From contig OY288243.1 of NCBI GenBank assembly GCA_958450325.1, forward strand, positions 49,988,878 to 50,052,877: 64,000 nt of DNA, in the 5' to 3' direction. A program made the position numbers and the translations under genes. The DNA comes from Agrostemma githago. Its lineage: Eukaryota; Streptophyta; Magnoliopsida; Caryophyllales; Caryophyllaceae. Shown piece after piece: positions 24,416 through 35,889 of the stretch. Position 1 is the stretch's first letter, and every line of letters begins with the position of its first letter. Below the pieces are notes generated by a model that saw only the letters and a program-made list of their open reading frames with translations, was not told the origin of the DNA and did not search any database.

Positions 24416-24434
24416 TGGCGACTCCACTGGGGAT
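24416..24434 (+). other. TE-B primer binding site, tRNA-Arg(ACG)
   Basis: tggcgactccactggggat; the first 17 bases are exactly complementary to the 3' end of tRNA-Arg(ACG) as I recall it. Three bases (att) separate it from the LTR. Confidence 0.85.
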
Positions 24435-25597
24435 ACCTGATGTACCACATGTCATCGGGGTTCCTAGGGTGAGACTCGAAGAGAAATCGTTCGAATATTA
24501 GTGTGCGCGCATTAGTTTAATGATTCATGCATAACCCAAATTTTGCCCGGGCCGGTTACTTGTGACCGACGTCCCACTATACCACGGTGCATTCTTACAT
24601 GGGTGCGCTAAAGACTTCGATGGCGGAACTCACCGGGGTTTTACGGCAGGTTCTAGTTCCAAATCGGCTAGGAAGTCCGTCCCGTTTCGTGAAAATGCTA
24701 TCGTTGTTGGTATAGACCCTACTTTGACCGACCGAGACTTAGTGTAAAGCATACATAAGCGTCGTTATAATGCTTGTTTGACTACGTGCTACTTGGTTTC
24801 CGTGTCATTTTTCAAAAAACCGTCATTTCAAAAAAATGCATCTTTCCAAAACACCCAAATTTTGAAAAAACCCGAAATGCTGTCCGTTTCGGGACCCATC
24901 TTTTCAAAAATATCCAATTTTCAAAACTTGGAACGCCGCCGAAATTTAGGATCAATGATTTGACTCAAAATATCCTTTTTCTCTAGTCGGCATGCTGCCC
25001 ATTTTAATTCTTGAATTTCCAAACACCATTCCGATTTTCTGAATTTTCAAAATTCTAATCTTGGTTTTCGAAATTCCGTCTTCAATTTCCGAACTCTCGG
25101 AAGTTTACTCATTTTATATTCAAAATTCAAACATCCAACTTTCCTAGTAAACCTTCCTTATTATAGGACCTACCGTCTAGCCGAGTGTCGGGTCTTTTCA
25201 TAGTTTATCGAAGGTCTATAGCGTCGAAACTCTGCCGATCCTATATCGCATTTTTCCCCCCTTTCCCGAGTCCGCCTTATCTGTCAAGGCACGACCAACC
25301 CGCGTAGGGCATACCCCTACAAAGGAAAGTCCGTCCATACACTCGAGTCAAAAGTCTGGGGAAGAGTCTCACGTGGACCTTCCATCGAACGGGATTAGGC
25401 CCACAAAGCCAAAATCCTAAGGAAGTTATACCACCCATCGAGTCATCCGTTTAGGTGTCTTTCTCGAGTCTTTAGTCTTCCTTTCTAGTGTCGCTCGGGA
25501 TGTACTTTTCCTTCCTTTTTTTCCAAGATCTGGGTTCAGTTTCTGATTACGCGGTGTTCTTACAGACAGGCCGCCGGCAACTAGACACGCTCGAAGG
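24435..25597 (+). other. TE-B leader
   Basis: Non-coding leader about 1.16 kb, similar in order to that of TE-A, including the nearly identical phrase gtccgccttatctgtcaagg. No gene seen. Confidence 0.6.
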
Positions 25598-27246
25598 ATG
25601 GCTACTTTGAACAGCCTACAAACCTCTTTGGACGCCATGGTCGCGAAGCAGACCGATATCGAAGCCCAACTGACTGAAATGAGGGCTGGCCAAGTGGCCA
25701 TTGTTGCTCGCCTAGCCACGGTGGAGCAAAGGGCTCCTAACGTTGAGACCACGGGGCTCTAGCTGAACTGGTCAGCGCAGTGCGCCGACTAGAAGAACAA
25801 GTCCATTTGACTGGGAGTAACAATATCCACCGGGAGAATAGCCGAGAGTACTCCACGGTGAGTGACAAACTGCCCGCGAACCTGAACCTCACAGGTTTGC
25901 CCATGTTTGAGGGAACCGAAGACCCGTTACTACATGTGCGGGCCTTCAAGGAGTTCATGGCCATCAAGGGAGTGGATTCATCCATGTTCAAGAACCTCTT
26001 TGCTGCATCTCTTGAGAAGCACCCACGGGCCTGGTACTATAGGCTAGACCCGAAAAAATACCCTACATGGGATGATGTGGCCACCGAGTTCGCTCGGAAC
26101 TATGCTTACAACACCGAGATCCAAACCACAATGCGATCTCTGGAGGTTATGGCCCAAGAGCCGAAGGAAGGTTTTACTAAATACCTTCAACGCTGGAGGG
26201 CCGAGAGCGTGAAACTGGTTGATAAGCCCAATGAGAAGACTTTGGTGGAGGCTTTTGTGAATAACCTCCTCCCTTCCTACCGGGTTCCCCTCCGATATGC
26301 TGTCATACGCAATTTCACCACCCTTACGGAAATGGGTATGAGGATTGAAGACGATCTGAGACTAGAAGGCCTTACTAAGGCCGCTAGCAAAGGGTACCAA
26401 GGGGCTTCTTCCTCCACCACTAAGCCCCAAGCTGCAACTCGCAGCATTTTTGACGCGGTTAATCTACTAGATGCCCTGTCTAAGAAGAACACCCCACCTC
26501 GGGTTTTCACCGATATAGGTACCACCTATACCTATGCCTTACAAAGGCTGTCCTCAAAAGGCCTAATCCAACCGATAGGCCCAACTCCTGAAGTTCCGGT
26601 CGAGCGACGCTCCAAGAACTACAATGCTCAGGCCTATTGCCAATACCACCGGGGCAATGGGCATGATACCGAAAAGTGCTGGAAGCTGAAGCACCTGATC
26701 CAGGACTTGATCGAAAGCGGTAAAATCCCGCTACCTAGAGATAAGCCAAGCAACAAGGAGAACCCTTTCAGCTCCTATGCCATCTTTGCCGGGGAGGTGA
26801 TTGATTGCTCTCACCTTATCTCTCCATTCATCCCGCAAGTGAACGGGATCTGGTTCGACGACGAGGATGATGTCGTCCTCGCTAAGGGGGAAACCGTTCC
26901 CATCACCCCTGAACATATTCGCGAGGCCAAAACTCGAGTCCTAGCCAGCAACAACCTTTGTCGTCCCTATTTAGCTACAAGCACTAGGGACACCCCCATC
27001 CCGGCCACCATCACCGATCCACTCGGGATGGAAGTCGCCCCTGAAGAGACTACCGCTGAAACGGCTATTGTGAAGCAACTAAAGAGAACCCGAGTTGACC
27101 TCACTATATGGCAAATTTTGGTTAGCTCACAAGAACATCGAGAGGCACTCACTAAGGCTCTCGATCAAGTTAAGATCGACTCTTTGGCTACCCCTGCTGA
27201 AATGGTAGCTACAGTCCTACCTCACCTAAAGGGTAAGGCTAAGTAA
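25598..27246 (+). pseudogene. gag: TE-B gag, frameshifted near the N terminus
   Basis: ATG at 25598 opens a coiled-coil-like N terminus; a one-base loss near 25757 puts a TAG at 25760-25762, and the rest of gag follows in another frame from about 25760. Capsid shows KHPRAWYYRLD and FARNYAYNT; the knuckle CQYHRGNGHDTEKC keeps the C-x2-H-x4-H-x4-C pattern. Unlike TE-A there is no stop before the knuckle. The frame ends at TAA 27244-27246 just before the protease, where TE-A has Glu. Confidence 0.9.
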
Positions 27247-30102
27247 GGAGGCCCAATGATCACTTTCTCTGAAGCCGACTTGCCACCATTCGGGGCCTCC
27301 CACAATCTGGCCCTTTACATCACGGTGATTTGTCGAGGGAAATAACTCCCGATGACCCTAGTCGATGACGGGTCAGCTGTGAACGTCCTTCCCTTAAGGA
27401 CCGCCAAAGCCCTCGGAATCACCGAGGCAGATTATGTCCCGACGGCTCAAACCATCCAAGCCTTTGATGGGAGCCCGAAGACGGTATCTGGGGCTGTGAA
27501 GCTGACCATCATAACGGGCCCGATAGAAAAGGAGCTTGAATTCCAGGTGATCGATGTCACCTCATCCTTCAACTTGCTCCTAGGAAGGCCATGGATCCAC
27601 GCAGTCAAAGCCGTGTCTTCCACCCTCCGCCGTAAGATCAAGATGCCTTTACTCGACAATGTTATTACTTTGGAGGCAACCCCAATGACCGTGGCTAGCT
27701 TTAATGCCATGGGCAGCACGGACCTCTGGGGGTTCGACTTTGTGGGGATGATCGAGGAAGAGTACCTCTTTAGGCCTTACTTCACCACGAGCATTGACAC
27801 AATGCTCCAGAACTTAGGGTACCTTCCGGGGGCTACCTCTCGACCCGACCTTCCAGCTGGGAAGATCATCGAGGTCCTTAAGGACGAAGACTCTAACTTC
27901 GGCCTTGGCTATGCCACCACTCCGGGCAACGTTGTCCGAGCAGGAATCGAAAAGACCTGCAACATCATGAAGGGTATCCACTTGAGCCCTTATAGCCCAC
28001 GGTTGTCTGACTACTTTGTCACACCCGTATTCGGGGCTATCCAGGTTGGACTATACCAACCCAATGCTACGCACCTCGGGACCCACTCGGCCCGGGACTG
28101 CAACTACATCCCGGATGAGGTGTTCGCCCTCATCCAGTCCGATGGGGCTGATGATGCCGAGCCCGCGCTGGGGCTACTCTTCGGGGAAGACACCATAGCC
28201 CCGACTCCAAAAGAAGACCTGGTCAACCTGATTCTCCGCAGCAACAGGTTTGACCCGACCAAGCTGATCTCGGACGTTGGCTACGAGACGGGAAACAGGG
28301 CCTGGAGGAAGACTGTCAAGTGGACTGACAGTCAAGGAAAGATCTACAAGCTGGTCACCGGAGAGGGAGACATGCCTGAGTCTGAGTCCGAGTCTGAGTC
28401 GGAGTCTGAGTCAGAGTCTGAGGTCGAGTCTATAGAAGTCGGTGCTAGAGTCACTCCTGTAACCCCCCTCTCTTCTATCATTCCTCCTGCTGGCACTTCG
28501 GGGTCTGTCCCGAGTGCTTTACCAATTCCGCCACTGACCAATGATCAGATGGCTGCTCTCTTTGAGCTGTTTTCCAAGTTTTCAATCAATAATAACAACC
28601 GTTCTGCTTACGACTTGTCTCTCTTAAATTCTGCTTTCAAAAATGTTTTATGCTATGACATTGAGAAATCCGACGAACAGGTACCCTTACCTCCACATCT
28701 GATCGAGCAACTAGAGCAAAGGGAATCCCGGAATCCGGTAATCGAAGAGACCGAGTCCATAAACGTGGGAACAACCTTAGATCCTCAGATACTTAAGATA
28801 GGGTTATCTTTAGATCCCGAGGAGAAACAACAGTTCATAAACCTCCTCCAAGAATTCAAAGATGTCTTCGCATGGTCCTACAAGGACATGCCGGGGATAG
28901 ACCGGGAAATAGCCGAGCACCGCATACCTATCAAAGACGGGTGCAAACCGGTCAAGCAAAAGCTTCGCCGAATGAGGCCCGAGTGGTCTCTCAAGGTAAA
29001 GGAAGAAGTCGACAAACAGTTCAAAGCCGGCTTCATACAAGTGTCCGAGTATCCGGACTGGGTTGCAAACATCGTGCCGGTTCCTAAAAAAGACGGTAAG
29101 GTGCGGGTATGTGTAGATTTTCGGGATCTTAACAAGGCAAGCCCGAAGGATGATTTTCCGTTGCCACACATCGACATACTGGTGGATAACACGGCCGATC
29201 ATGCCCTTCTGTCATTCATGGACGGGTATGCCGGATATAATCAAATCAAAATGGCGGAAGAAGACATGAGTAAGACTACCTTCACTACACCTTGGGGTAC
29301 TTACTGCTACACCTTAATGCCGTTCGGTCTCATTAATGCCGGGGCCACATACCAAAGGACCGCTACCACTCTACTACATGACATGATGCATAAAGAGGTA
29401 GAGGTCTATGTAGACGACATGATCGTCAAATCCAAAGAACGGGACGGTCACATCACCGCCCTAAGAAAAATTTTCACCCGATTGCGCAAATACAACATGA
29501 GGCTAAACCCTCAAAAGTGCAGTTTTGGGGTAACATCAGGCAAATTACTGGGTCATATCGTTAGCCAACGAGGTATCGAGGTCGACCCAGCTAAAATCAA
29601 AGCCATTACGGAGATGCAAGCTCCCAAGACCGAAAAAGAAATAAGGGGATTTCTCGGGAAAGTCCAGTATATTAGTCGATTTATTTCCAAGCTAACCATG
29701 GTGTGTGAACCAATTTTCAAGAAACTGAAAATAGGGGAACGGATTCTATGGGACGACAGGTGCCAAGCTGCTTTCGACAAGATCAAGGAAATTTTGTCTG
29801 CTCCGCCAGTTTTGATGCCACCTCAACCCGATTTGCCTCTGTCGTTATACCTAACAACGACCGAGACAGCCATGGGGGCTATGCTGGCTCAGACAGTTGA
29901 CTCCGAAGAACGAGCCATCTATTACATCAGCAAGAAGTTTTTAGAGTATGAGTGCAAATATACCATGCTCGAAAAGACGTGCTTGGCTCTAGTCTGGGCC
30001 ACTAAGAAGCTTCGACACTATATGCTCAGCTATGAGGTCCATGTTCTATCCAAGATGGACCCGATCAAGTACCTCTTCGAAAAGCCCATCCTCAATGGCT
30101 GA
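27247..30102 (+). pseudogene. pol: TE-B pol: protease, reverse transcriptase, first RNase H
   Basis: Continues in the gag frame. A second stop (TAA 27343-27345, Asn codon in TE-A) precedes the protease, whose active site again reads DDGS. The Ser-Glu repeat lies at about 28375-28430. RT has VCVDFRDLN, MPFGL and the catalytic YVDD at 29407-29418. The gypsy-type RNase H follows without its usual Asp. The frame ends at TGA 30100-30102 where TE-A has Arg, as a CGA to TGA transition would give. From 27352 to this stop it is open for 916 codons, the longest intact stretch in the window. Confidence 0.92.
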
Positions 30103-32013
30103 ATTTCTAGATGGACTCTAATGTTGGCAGAGTTCGACCTAAAATTTGTGCCATTAAAGGCGATTAAGGGACGGGTGGTAGCTGAATTCCTCGCTGACAG
30201 CCCAGTAACCGAAGAAGGACACACCGACACCTGGTCCTTCCCAGACGAAGATATTTTCCATACCGATGCCGAAACATGGGATTTATACTTCGATGGAGCA
30301 TCTAATTTTCGAGGGTTCGAAGTCGGGATCCTTCTAATTTCACCAAGAGGGGAGCATACTCCCGTCTCCATCAAACTGGACTTTGATGTTACCAATAATG
30401 CAGCAGAGTACGAAGCATGCATTTATGGGCTACAAGCCGCCGCCAACCTGGGAATCACGAATCTCCGGGTACATGGCGACTCATCCTTGGTCATTAACCA
30501 AGAACTCCAAAAATGGAAGACTCGGAATGCTAATCTCGTGGCCTACCAGGCACGAGTAAGGGATCTCGAGAAACAGTTCCAAAAAAGTAGAGTATATATA
30601 TCTGCCTCGGGAAGAAAATCAGTTTGCATATGCACTCTCAAAATTGGCATCTTTACTGAATATTCCGACCACGTGACCAGCATGCCAATTTGCGTCGAAA
30701 GACGGTCCGAGCCGGCATACATCCATGACATCGAAGACATCGAGATCACTGATCCCGAACCTTGGTATCTGGCTATATTAAAATACCTGACAAATGGAGA
30801 ATATCCTCCCGGGACTGAGGGTCGAGCCAAAAAGGCCTTGCGAAGGCTAGCCACCCAGTTCATCCGTACCGATGATGGACAACTATACAAAAAGACGGCG
30901 CAGGGGGCTCTTCTCCTTTGTATTGACAAATATAAGGCCGAGAAAGTAATGGCCGAAGTGCATGATGGTGAAAACGGCCCACATATGAATGCTCACATGT
31001 TGGTCCGAAAAATCATGAGGCTCGGATATTACTGGAATACCATGGAAGGCGACTGCCAATTTTACGTCAAACATTGTCATAACTGTCAAATCTTCGGCAA
31101 TGTGCAACATATGCCGTCGTCTCTGCTTTATACCATGACGTCGCCTTGGCCGTTCTCGACATGGGGTATCGACAAAATCGGGAAGGTAAATCCCTCCGGT
31201 ACTGGCGGACACTGTTTTATTTTAGTAGCTATCGACTACTTCACCAAGTGGGTTGAAGCTGAATCATATCGCATCCTCAATGCCAAGCACGTCGCCAAAT
31301 TTATCCAAAACAAGATAATACGTCGGTATGGAATCCCACATGAATTTATCAGTGATCACGGGACTCATTTCCAAGCTGAGACCGCAGCCTTGCTGACTAA
31401 ATACAAAATTCAAAGGCACACGTCCTCGCCCTACCGTCCCCAGACCAATGGAGCAGTAGAGGCGGCTAATAAAACAATTGTCACCATACTCAAAAAGATG
31501 GCTGATAATTATCGGGACTGGCCCGACAAAATACCTTTTGCCCTATGGGTGTACCGGACATCAATTCGCACCGCAACCGGAGCGACACCATACTACCTAA
31601 CCTACGGGATGGAGGCAGTTCAACCAGTTGAGCTAGAGGTACCGTCCCTCAGAATTTTATTAGAAAGTCAAGTACCCGAAGCTGACTGGGTTCGAGCACG
31701 GTACGATTCGTTGATTCTACTAAACGAACGACGGTCCCGCGCTCTCAACAACATCCAAATCTACCAGAAACGGATCCAACGGGCCTTCAACAAGCGGGTA
31801 AGGCCCAGAAACATTAAGGAAGGGGATCTAGTCCTTAAGTCTGTTCGAGCTTTACTACCAGTTGACCCAAGAGGAAAATTCAAACCCAACTGGGCTGGGC
31901 CATATCTGGTGAAAAAGATCTTATCAGGGGGAGCAGTGATGCTAACGGACCTGGACGGGAATGAGTTCGTCAACCCAACCAACCTGGACCAGCTGAAGTG
32001 TTACTACCCTTAG
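30103..32013 (+). pseudogene. pol: TE-B pol: second RNase H and integrase
   Basis: Same frame. The second RNase H begins DLYFDGAS and has NNAAEYEA and HGDSSLVI, but a one-base insertion near 30583 and a one-base loss near 30675 scramble about 30 residues and remove the segment holding the fourth catalytic Asp (QFADALSKLAS in TE-A). The integrase looks intact: zinc finger with HCHNC, then WGIDKIGK, FISDHGTHF, NGAVEAANK, and a C terminus ending DQLKCYYP with no chromodomain. This is the best preserved integrase in the window. Confidence 0.92.
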
Positions 32014-32164
32014 CCATTTCTCAATGTCATTAGCAAATTTTATCAAAATCATTTATTTTACAAAAAGCAAGTCAATGAGCTAGAATTACTTATTCTACTG
32101 TCACAAAACATCTTGAACCATTAGTCTTGGTGTAATTCGAGATTGCAAATTTCCTAAGTCTGAA

Positions 32165-32202
32165 CTACGTTTGGTTTGATTCTGCTAATCGCGGATACGT
32201 AG
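32165..32202 (+). other. Conserved hairpin downstream of pol (TE-B)
   Basis: Outer stem CTACGT (32165-32170) with ACGTAG (32197-32202); inner stem TCTGC (32181-32185) with GCGGA (32191-32195). It starts 152 bases after the pol stop. The inner pairs differ from TE-A yet still pair. Confidence 0.75.
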
Positions 32203-32410
32203 GCAGCCCCTCAAAAGGGCACAACCAGTGCATTCGAGAAAAGACAGGAACGGTTAAAATAATAAACTTCCTTTTATTAATTGTCACAAAAAGCCCCAAT
32301 AAACTTGGGAAAATTACAAAGTGCAGGAATTCAAAAATTACCAAAAAAAAACACACGACAAAAATAGTAATAATATTTAAATAATAATAAAAAAACTAAG
32401 GGCTCGGTAT

Positions 32411-34156
32411 TTAGGGCATCTTGCCCTTCCCCTTGTCCTTGGCCTCCTTAACCGTCCACTGACGACGACGCGGAGGAGAGCGTTCCCGAATCACAACAGG
32501 AACCTCCTTAGCCCGGACTCGTTTCTTGGAACTCGAGTCCTCATCCACCTCGATTGGCCCAAGTCGGGCCCTCACGGGTTCAGGGAGCCGGTCATGTGGA
32601 CCTAGTCGGTCCCGGGCCACCAACCTCGGCCCAAGTCGCCGTTCTAAATCAGTCTGGGGGCTTAGCCGCCCCCGTGTGCCACTAGCACCGGCATCTTTAG
32701 CTCGAGTCTTAGTATGTGACTTAAGACCCGATTCTAATCGGACTAAAGTACCAGGGGTCTCTCCCTCATCATTGTCCTTTGCCGTCTCCCGACGGACCAG
32801 TTCGAAGGCCTCATCGACCTTCAGAGCTTTGCGAGCTTCCTCGGACTCCTCAGAAGTCCATTTCTCGTAAGCCCGAGAAACCCAAGCAGATTGGCAAGGG
32901 TTGGGAATGGTCCATGTAGGACGAGTAAACCATCTCTGCAACCAAGTGTCGCACATAGCGTCTGTCAGTTGGAGCGATACGCTAATAGTGGCTTCAGTCT
33001 CAGAAATGCGCTGAGACGAACCGAACTGCCTCAGAATGTTGTCCGGGTTAATGTGAACTGTCCAGTCAAGGGACAGGATCACAAGGTAACGAGCTTGGTC
33101 CCTCTTGGCCAACCCCGTCAGCTTAGAAAGGAACCACCAAGCGACCGTCCACCTAATCAAAGGGCCACCGTGGAACACCAATTCCTCATCCCAGTAAGCT
33201 CGATTTATATGGTGATTCGAGCTTATCCGGCGCCCTCTTGAACTGATTTGGCTACTACGATAGTTGGGAACGCTCGGAGGAGGCTCTATGATTGATAAGC
33301 GTTCCGAAAGCCAAACCTACAAGAAGTATATACAAAATTCGTAAGCAATGGAATGGTCCGCTACAGCCCACTCGATCGAGTACATCATTTGACTCGATCG
33401 AGTAAGGCTCTCTGAAGACAAACAGAATCTCGTTAAGTGTGCCACTCGATCGAGTACACCATCTGACTCGATCGAGTAAGGCTCTCCGGGGACAACCAGA
33501 ATCTCGTCAGGTGTGACACTCGATCGAGTAAACCATCCCACTCGATCGAGAAAGCCCCCCACAGATGGGCAGAAGCACTTTGCAGGCATCACTCGATCGA
33601 GTGACAGATCCACTCGATCGAGTGCCTTACGGACCTCAGGAAATCGCGAGAAACACAAAAAAAAAAAGGCAAAAAAATTGAAAATCGCAAGGCATATACC
33701 TGCAGAATAAGGGTGCTCCCCGTCAGTTGCCGGGTTGGGTCGAGTCGCCTAGCATCCAGACCCATGATGATTTCCCCAGTGGCTAGCCAAGCAGGGCTAT
33801 GACCAGTCTCCATCTGGTCAACCACTCCGATCAGCCTAATTTGACCCACGCATGAGTCAGCATCCATCATCCCTTCAAAAACATAGCGGTGCAGCATGCA
33901 GAATGCAAAAGCCCTACGCCTGTGAGAAGGCGTAGCCCTTACGTCTTGACTGTTCTTAAACTTGTCAGCCAAGTCGAAGAGGGAAACAGTATCTCCCCGC
34001 ACCATTCGATTTGTCTCAGCGTGAGACAGACCCAGGAAGTCCCTCAGTCTTCTCCTCGGGTCCGGGTAGAACGAAGGGATGGAAGGACGAGCCACAGGGC
34101 TCCAACCCCCGATAGCTGCGATCTCCTCGGGAAGAGGGCATATCTCTCCCCGCGAC
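32411..34156 (-). pseudogene. TE-B antisense gene, 5' part deleted
   Basis: Exon 1 remnant runs from about 34156 to 33700 and exon 2 from 33316 to the stop at 32411. The intron (33317-33699) has donor CAG|GTATAT and acceptor TTGTAG, phase 0, at the same codon as TE-A. Homology to TE-A starts at SRGEICPLPEEI; the first ~75 residues of the protein are gone and the apparent start at 34191 is made of foreign sequence. Exon 2 is longer than in TE-A and ends in a basic tail (RSPPRRRQWTVKEAKDKGK), which could bind nucleic acid or act as a nuclear signal. Function unknown. Confidence 0.75.
33369..33625 (-). repeat. Palindrome cluster in the intron of the TE-B antisense gene
   Basis: Eight copies of ACTCGATCGAGT (one with a changed last base) in about 255 bases, partly on a longer period of about 85 bases that also contains ggacaaccagaatctcgt. 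The TE-A intron at the same place is unrelated ttcgaaaa-rich sequence. Confidence 0.8.
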
Positions 34157-34162
34157 ATTGCC
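34150..34162. other. Breakpoint joining TE-B to TE-C
   Basis: Left of about 34156 the sequence is TE-B antisense gene; right of it is TE-C integrase, starting just before HCHNC, as comparison with TE-D shows. Both elements have the same direction. At most a few bases of shared sequence can be involved. A large deletion explains it best. Confidence 0.8.
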
Positions 34163-35096
34163 ACAATTGCTAAATATTCGCCAACATCCACACCTACCTC
34201 CTTATCCTCTGCACACTATAGCCACACCCTGGCCTTTCTCTACTTGGGGGATATACATCATAGGGAAAGTACACCCATCCGGGACCGACAGACATTACTT
34301 TATTTTAGTAACCGTCGATTACTTCACCAAATGGGTAGAAGCCGCCTCTTACACCGTACTTACCTCAAAATAAGTAGTCAAATTCTTGCAAAACAACATC
34401 ATCTGCCGTTACGGTATACCTCATGAAATCATTAGCGACCAGGGGGCTCACTTCAGGGCTGACACCCAAAAACTCCTAGACAAATACAAAATCCAAAGAC
34501 ACAAATCCTCACCCTATAGACCACAAACCAACGGGGCCGTAGAAGCAGCCAACAAAACCATCACCACAATCCTCAAGAAAATGATAGACAACTACCGAGA
34601 TTGGCCAAACAAAATCCCCTTCGCCTTATGGGGATACCGAACATCCTATAGAACACCCACCGGAGCCACACCATATAACCTAACCTACGGTTCCGAAGCC
34701 GTCCAACCAATAGAGCTAGAAATACCGTCATTGAGAATATTAGCCGAAAGTGGTATCCCTGAGGAAGAATGGAACTAGAAACGGTACGACGAGCTAGTAC
34801 TCCTAGATGAACGTAGGATACATGCCCTATCCAACGTACAAGCCTACCAACAACGCATCCAAGGAGCCTTTAACAAGCGAGTGAAATCCCGAAACATACA
34901 CGAGGGAATTTTAGTGATCAAATCCATTAGAGCACCCCTTCCCGTCGACGCTAGAGGGAAATTCAAACCGAACTGGGCAGACCCCTACCTCATTAAGAAT
35001 ATACTCTCGGGGGGCGCCGTGATCCTTACCAACCTAGATGGTCAAGAGTCCTCAACCCCGACCAATATAGATCAACTCAAACGATACCACCCATAA
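34156..35096 (+). pseudogene. pol: TE-C integrase, degenerate
   Basis: Starts at the HCHNC finger motif right at the breakpoint. Stops: TAA 34171-34173, TAA 34371-34373, TAG 34776-34778 (each a Gln codon in TE-D). A one-base loss lies near 34190. The first catalytic Asp of the DDE triad is Tyr (WGIYIIGK). The other motifs, ISDQGAHF and NGAVEAANK, remain. The C terminus ends DQLKRYHP and a stop. No chromodomain. Confidence 0.9.
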
Positions 35097-35236
35097 ACAC
35101 CCTGGAAACCACGTCCCGACCTCCGGCTTAGGGGGGAAGAAAAAACAACAACAACAAAACAAAAACAAAGTCAGGTTCGCATCGATAAATGGCATAAAGG
35201 AGTCCAAAGCAAAATCACTCACACTTTTCTAAAAAA

Positions 35237-35277
35237 CTACGAACATGGTTTGATTCCGTCTAAAAGCGGATACGTAG
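35237..35277 (+). other. Conserved hairpin downstream of pol (TE-C)
   Basis: Outer stem CTACG (35237-35241) with the ACGTAG block (35272-35277); inner stem TCCGT (35255-35259) with GCGGA (35266-35270). It begins 141 bases after the pol stop. Confidence 0.7.
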
Positions 35278-35410
35278 GCAACCCGTTCCCCGGGTCCAAC
35301 CAAACAACCGAAAAAAAAAAAGCAAAAAAAATCGATTAATCGATTCATGAATAAACCAGGACTCCTTCTACGACCCGACCCCCGAGTGATTTAAAATGAC
35401 GAAGCACAAA

Positions 35411-35690
35411 CGACGATCCGAGGACGGGGTGAAAACCCGAAAGGGCACCCCGGGCAAAATGAAGAAACGAGTTGCAAGCCGTCGTAAAAATATAAAAAAA
35501 ATGACGAGCCGAGGATGGGGTGAAAACCCGAAAGGGCGCCCCGGGCAAAATGAAGAATCGAGTTGCGAGCCGTAAAAAAAAGCAAAAAAAAAGAGAAAAA
35601 AATACAGAAGGGTGAGCCGAGGACGGAGTGAAAACCCGAAAGGGCGCTCCGGGCAAAATGAAGAATCGAGTTGCGAGCCACCACAAAAAA
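35411..35690 (+). repeat. Three-copy ~90-110-bp tandem block after pol (TE-C)
   Basis: Units starting at about 35411, 35501 and 35611 share ggtgaaaacccgaaagggc and gggcaaaatgaag, separated by A-rich spacers of varying length. TE-D has the same block at 59985-60235, so it is a family feature. Phe-rich frames on the other strand are products of the repeat. Confidence 0.8.
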
Positions 35691-35889
35691 AAAGAAAAAA
35701 AAATAATAAAAATGTTCTTCTCATTAATAACAAAATTCGGTTATATCGAGCCTTTGTCGAGGCATCTACATCAAAAATCCGAAGTCCGGACATCCTGGAA
35801 GTTAACAGTGTGCCAAAACCCCTACAAAAAACTACTACTAATAAGCCACATATTATCAACTAGTAATACATAATATAAATGGTTGGGCT

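Larger units (their letters stand above)
21913..34156 (+). mobile_element. TE-B: Tat-lineage LTR retrotransposon, 3' end deleted
   Basis: Same layout as TE-A (5' LTR, tRNA-Arg primer site, gag-pol, hairpin, antisense gene) and clearly homologous throughout the coding part, but with a different LTR interior, so it is a related subfamily. It is inserted in CACTA-2; the left flank cactt would be the target duplication, with no right copy to confirm. The element stops inside the antisense gene at about 34156 and has no polypurine tract or 3' LTR. Confidence 0.93.

Noticed and set aside
35345..35859. Phe-rich minus-strand frames, also 59932-60406 on plus
   Set aside because: They are translations of the tandem block after pol and its A/T-rich spacers.
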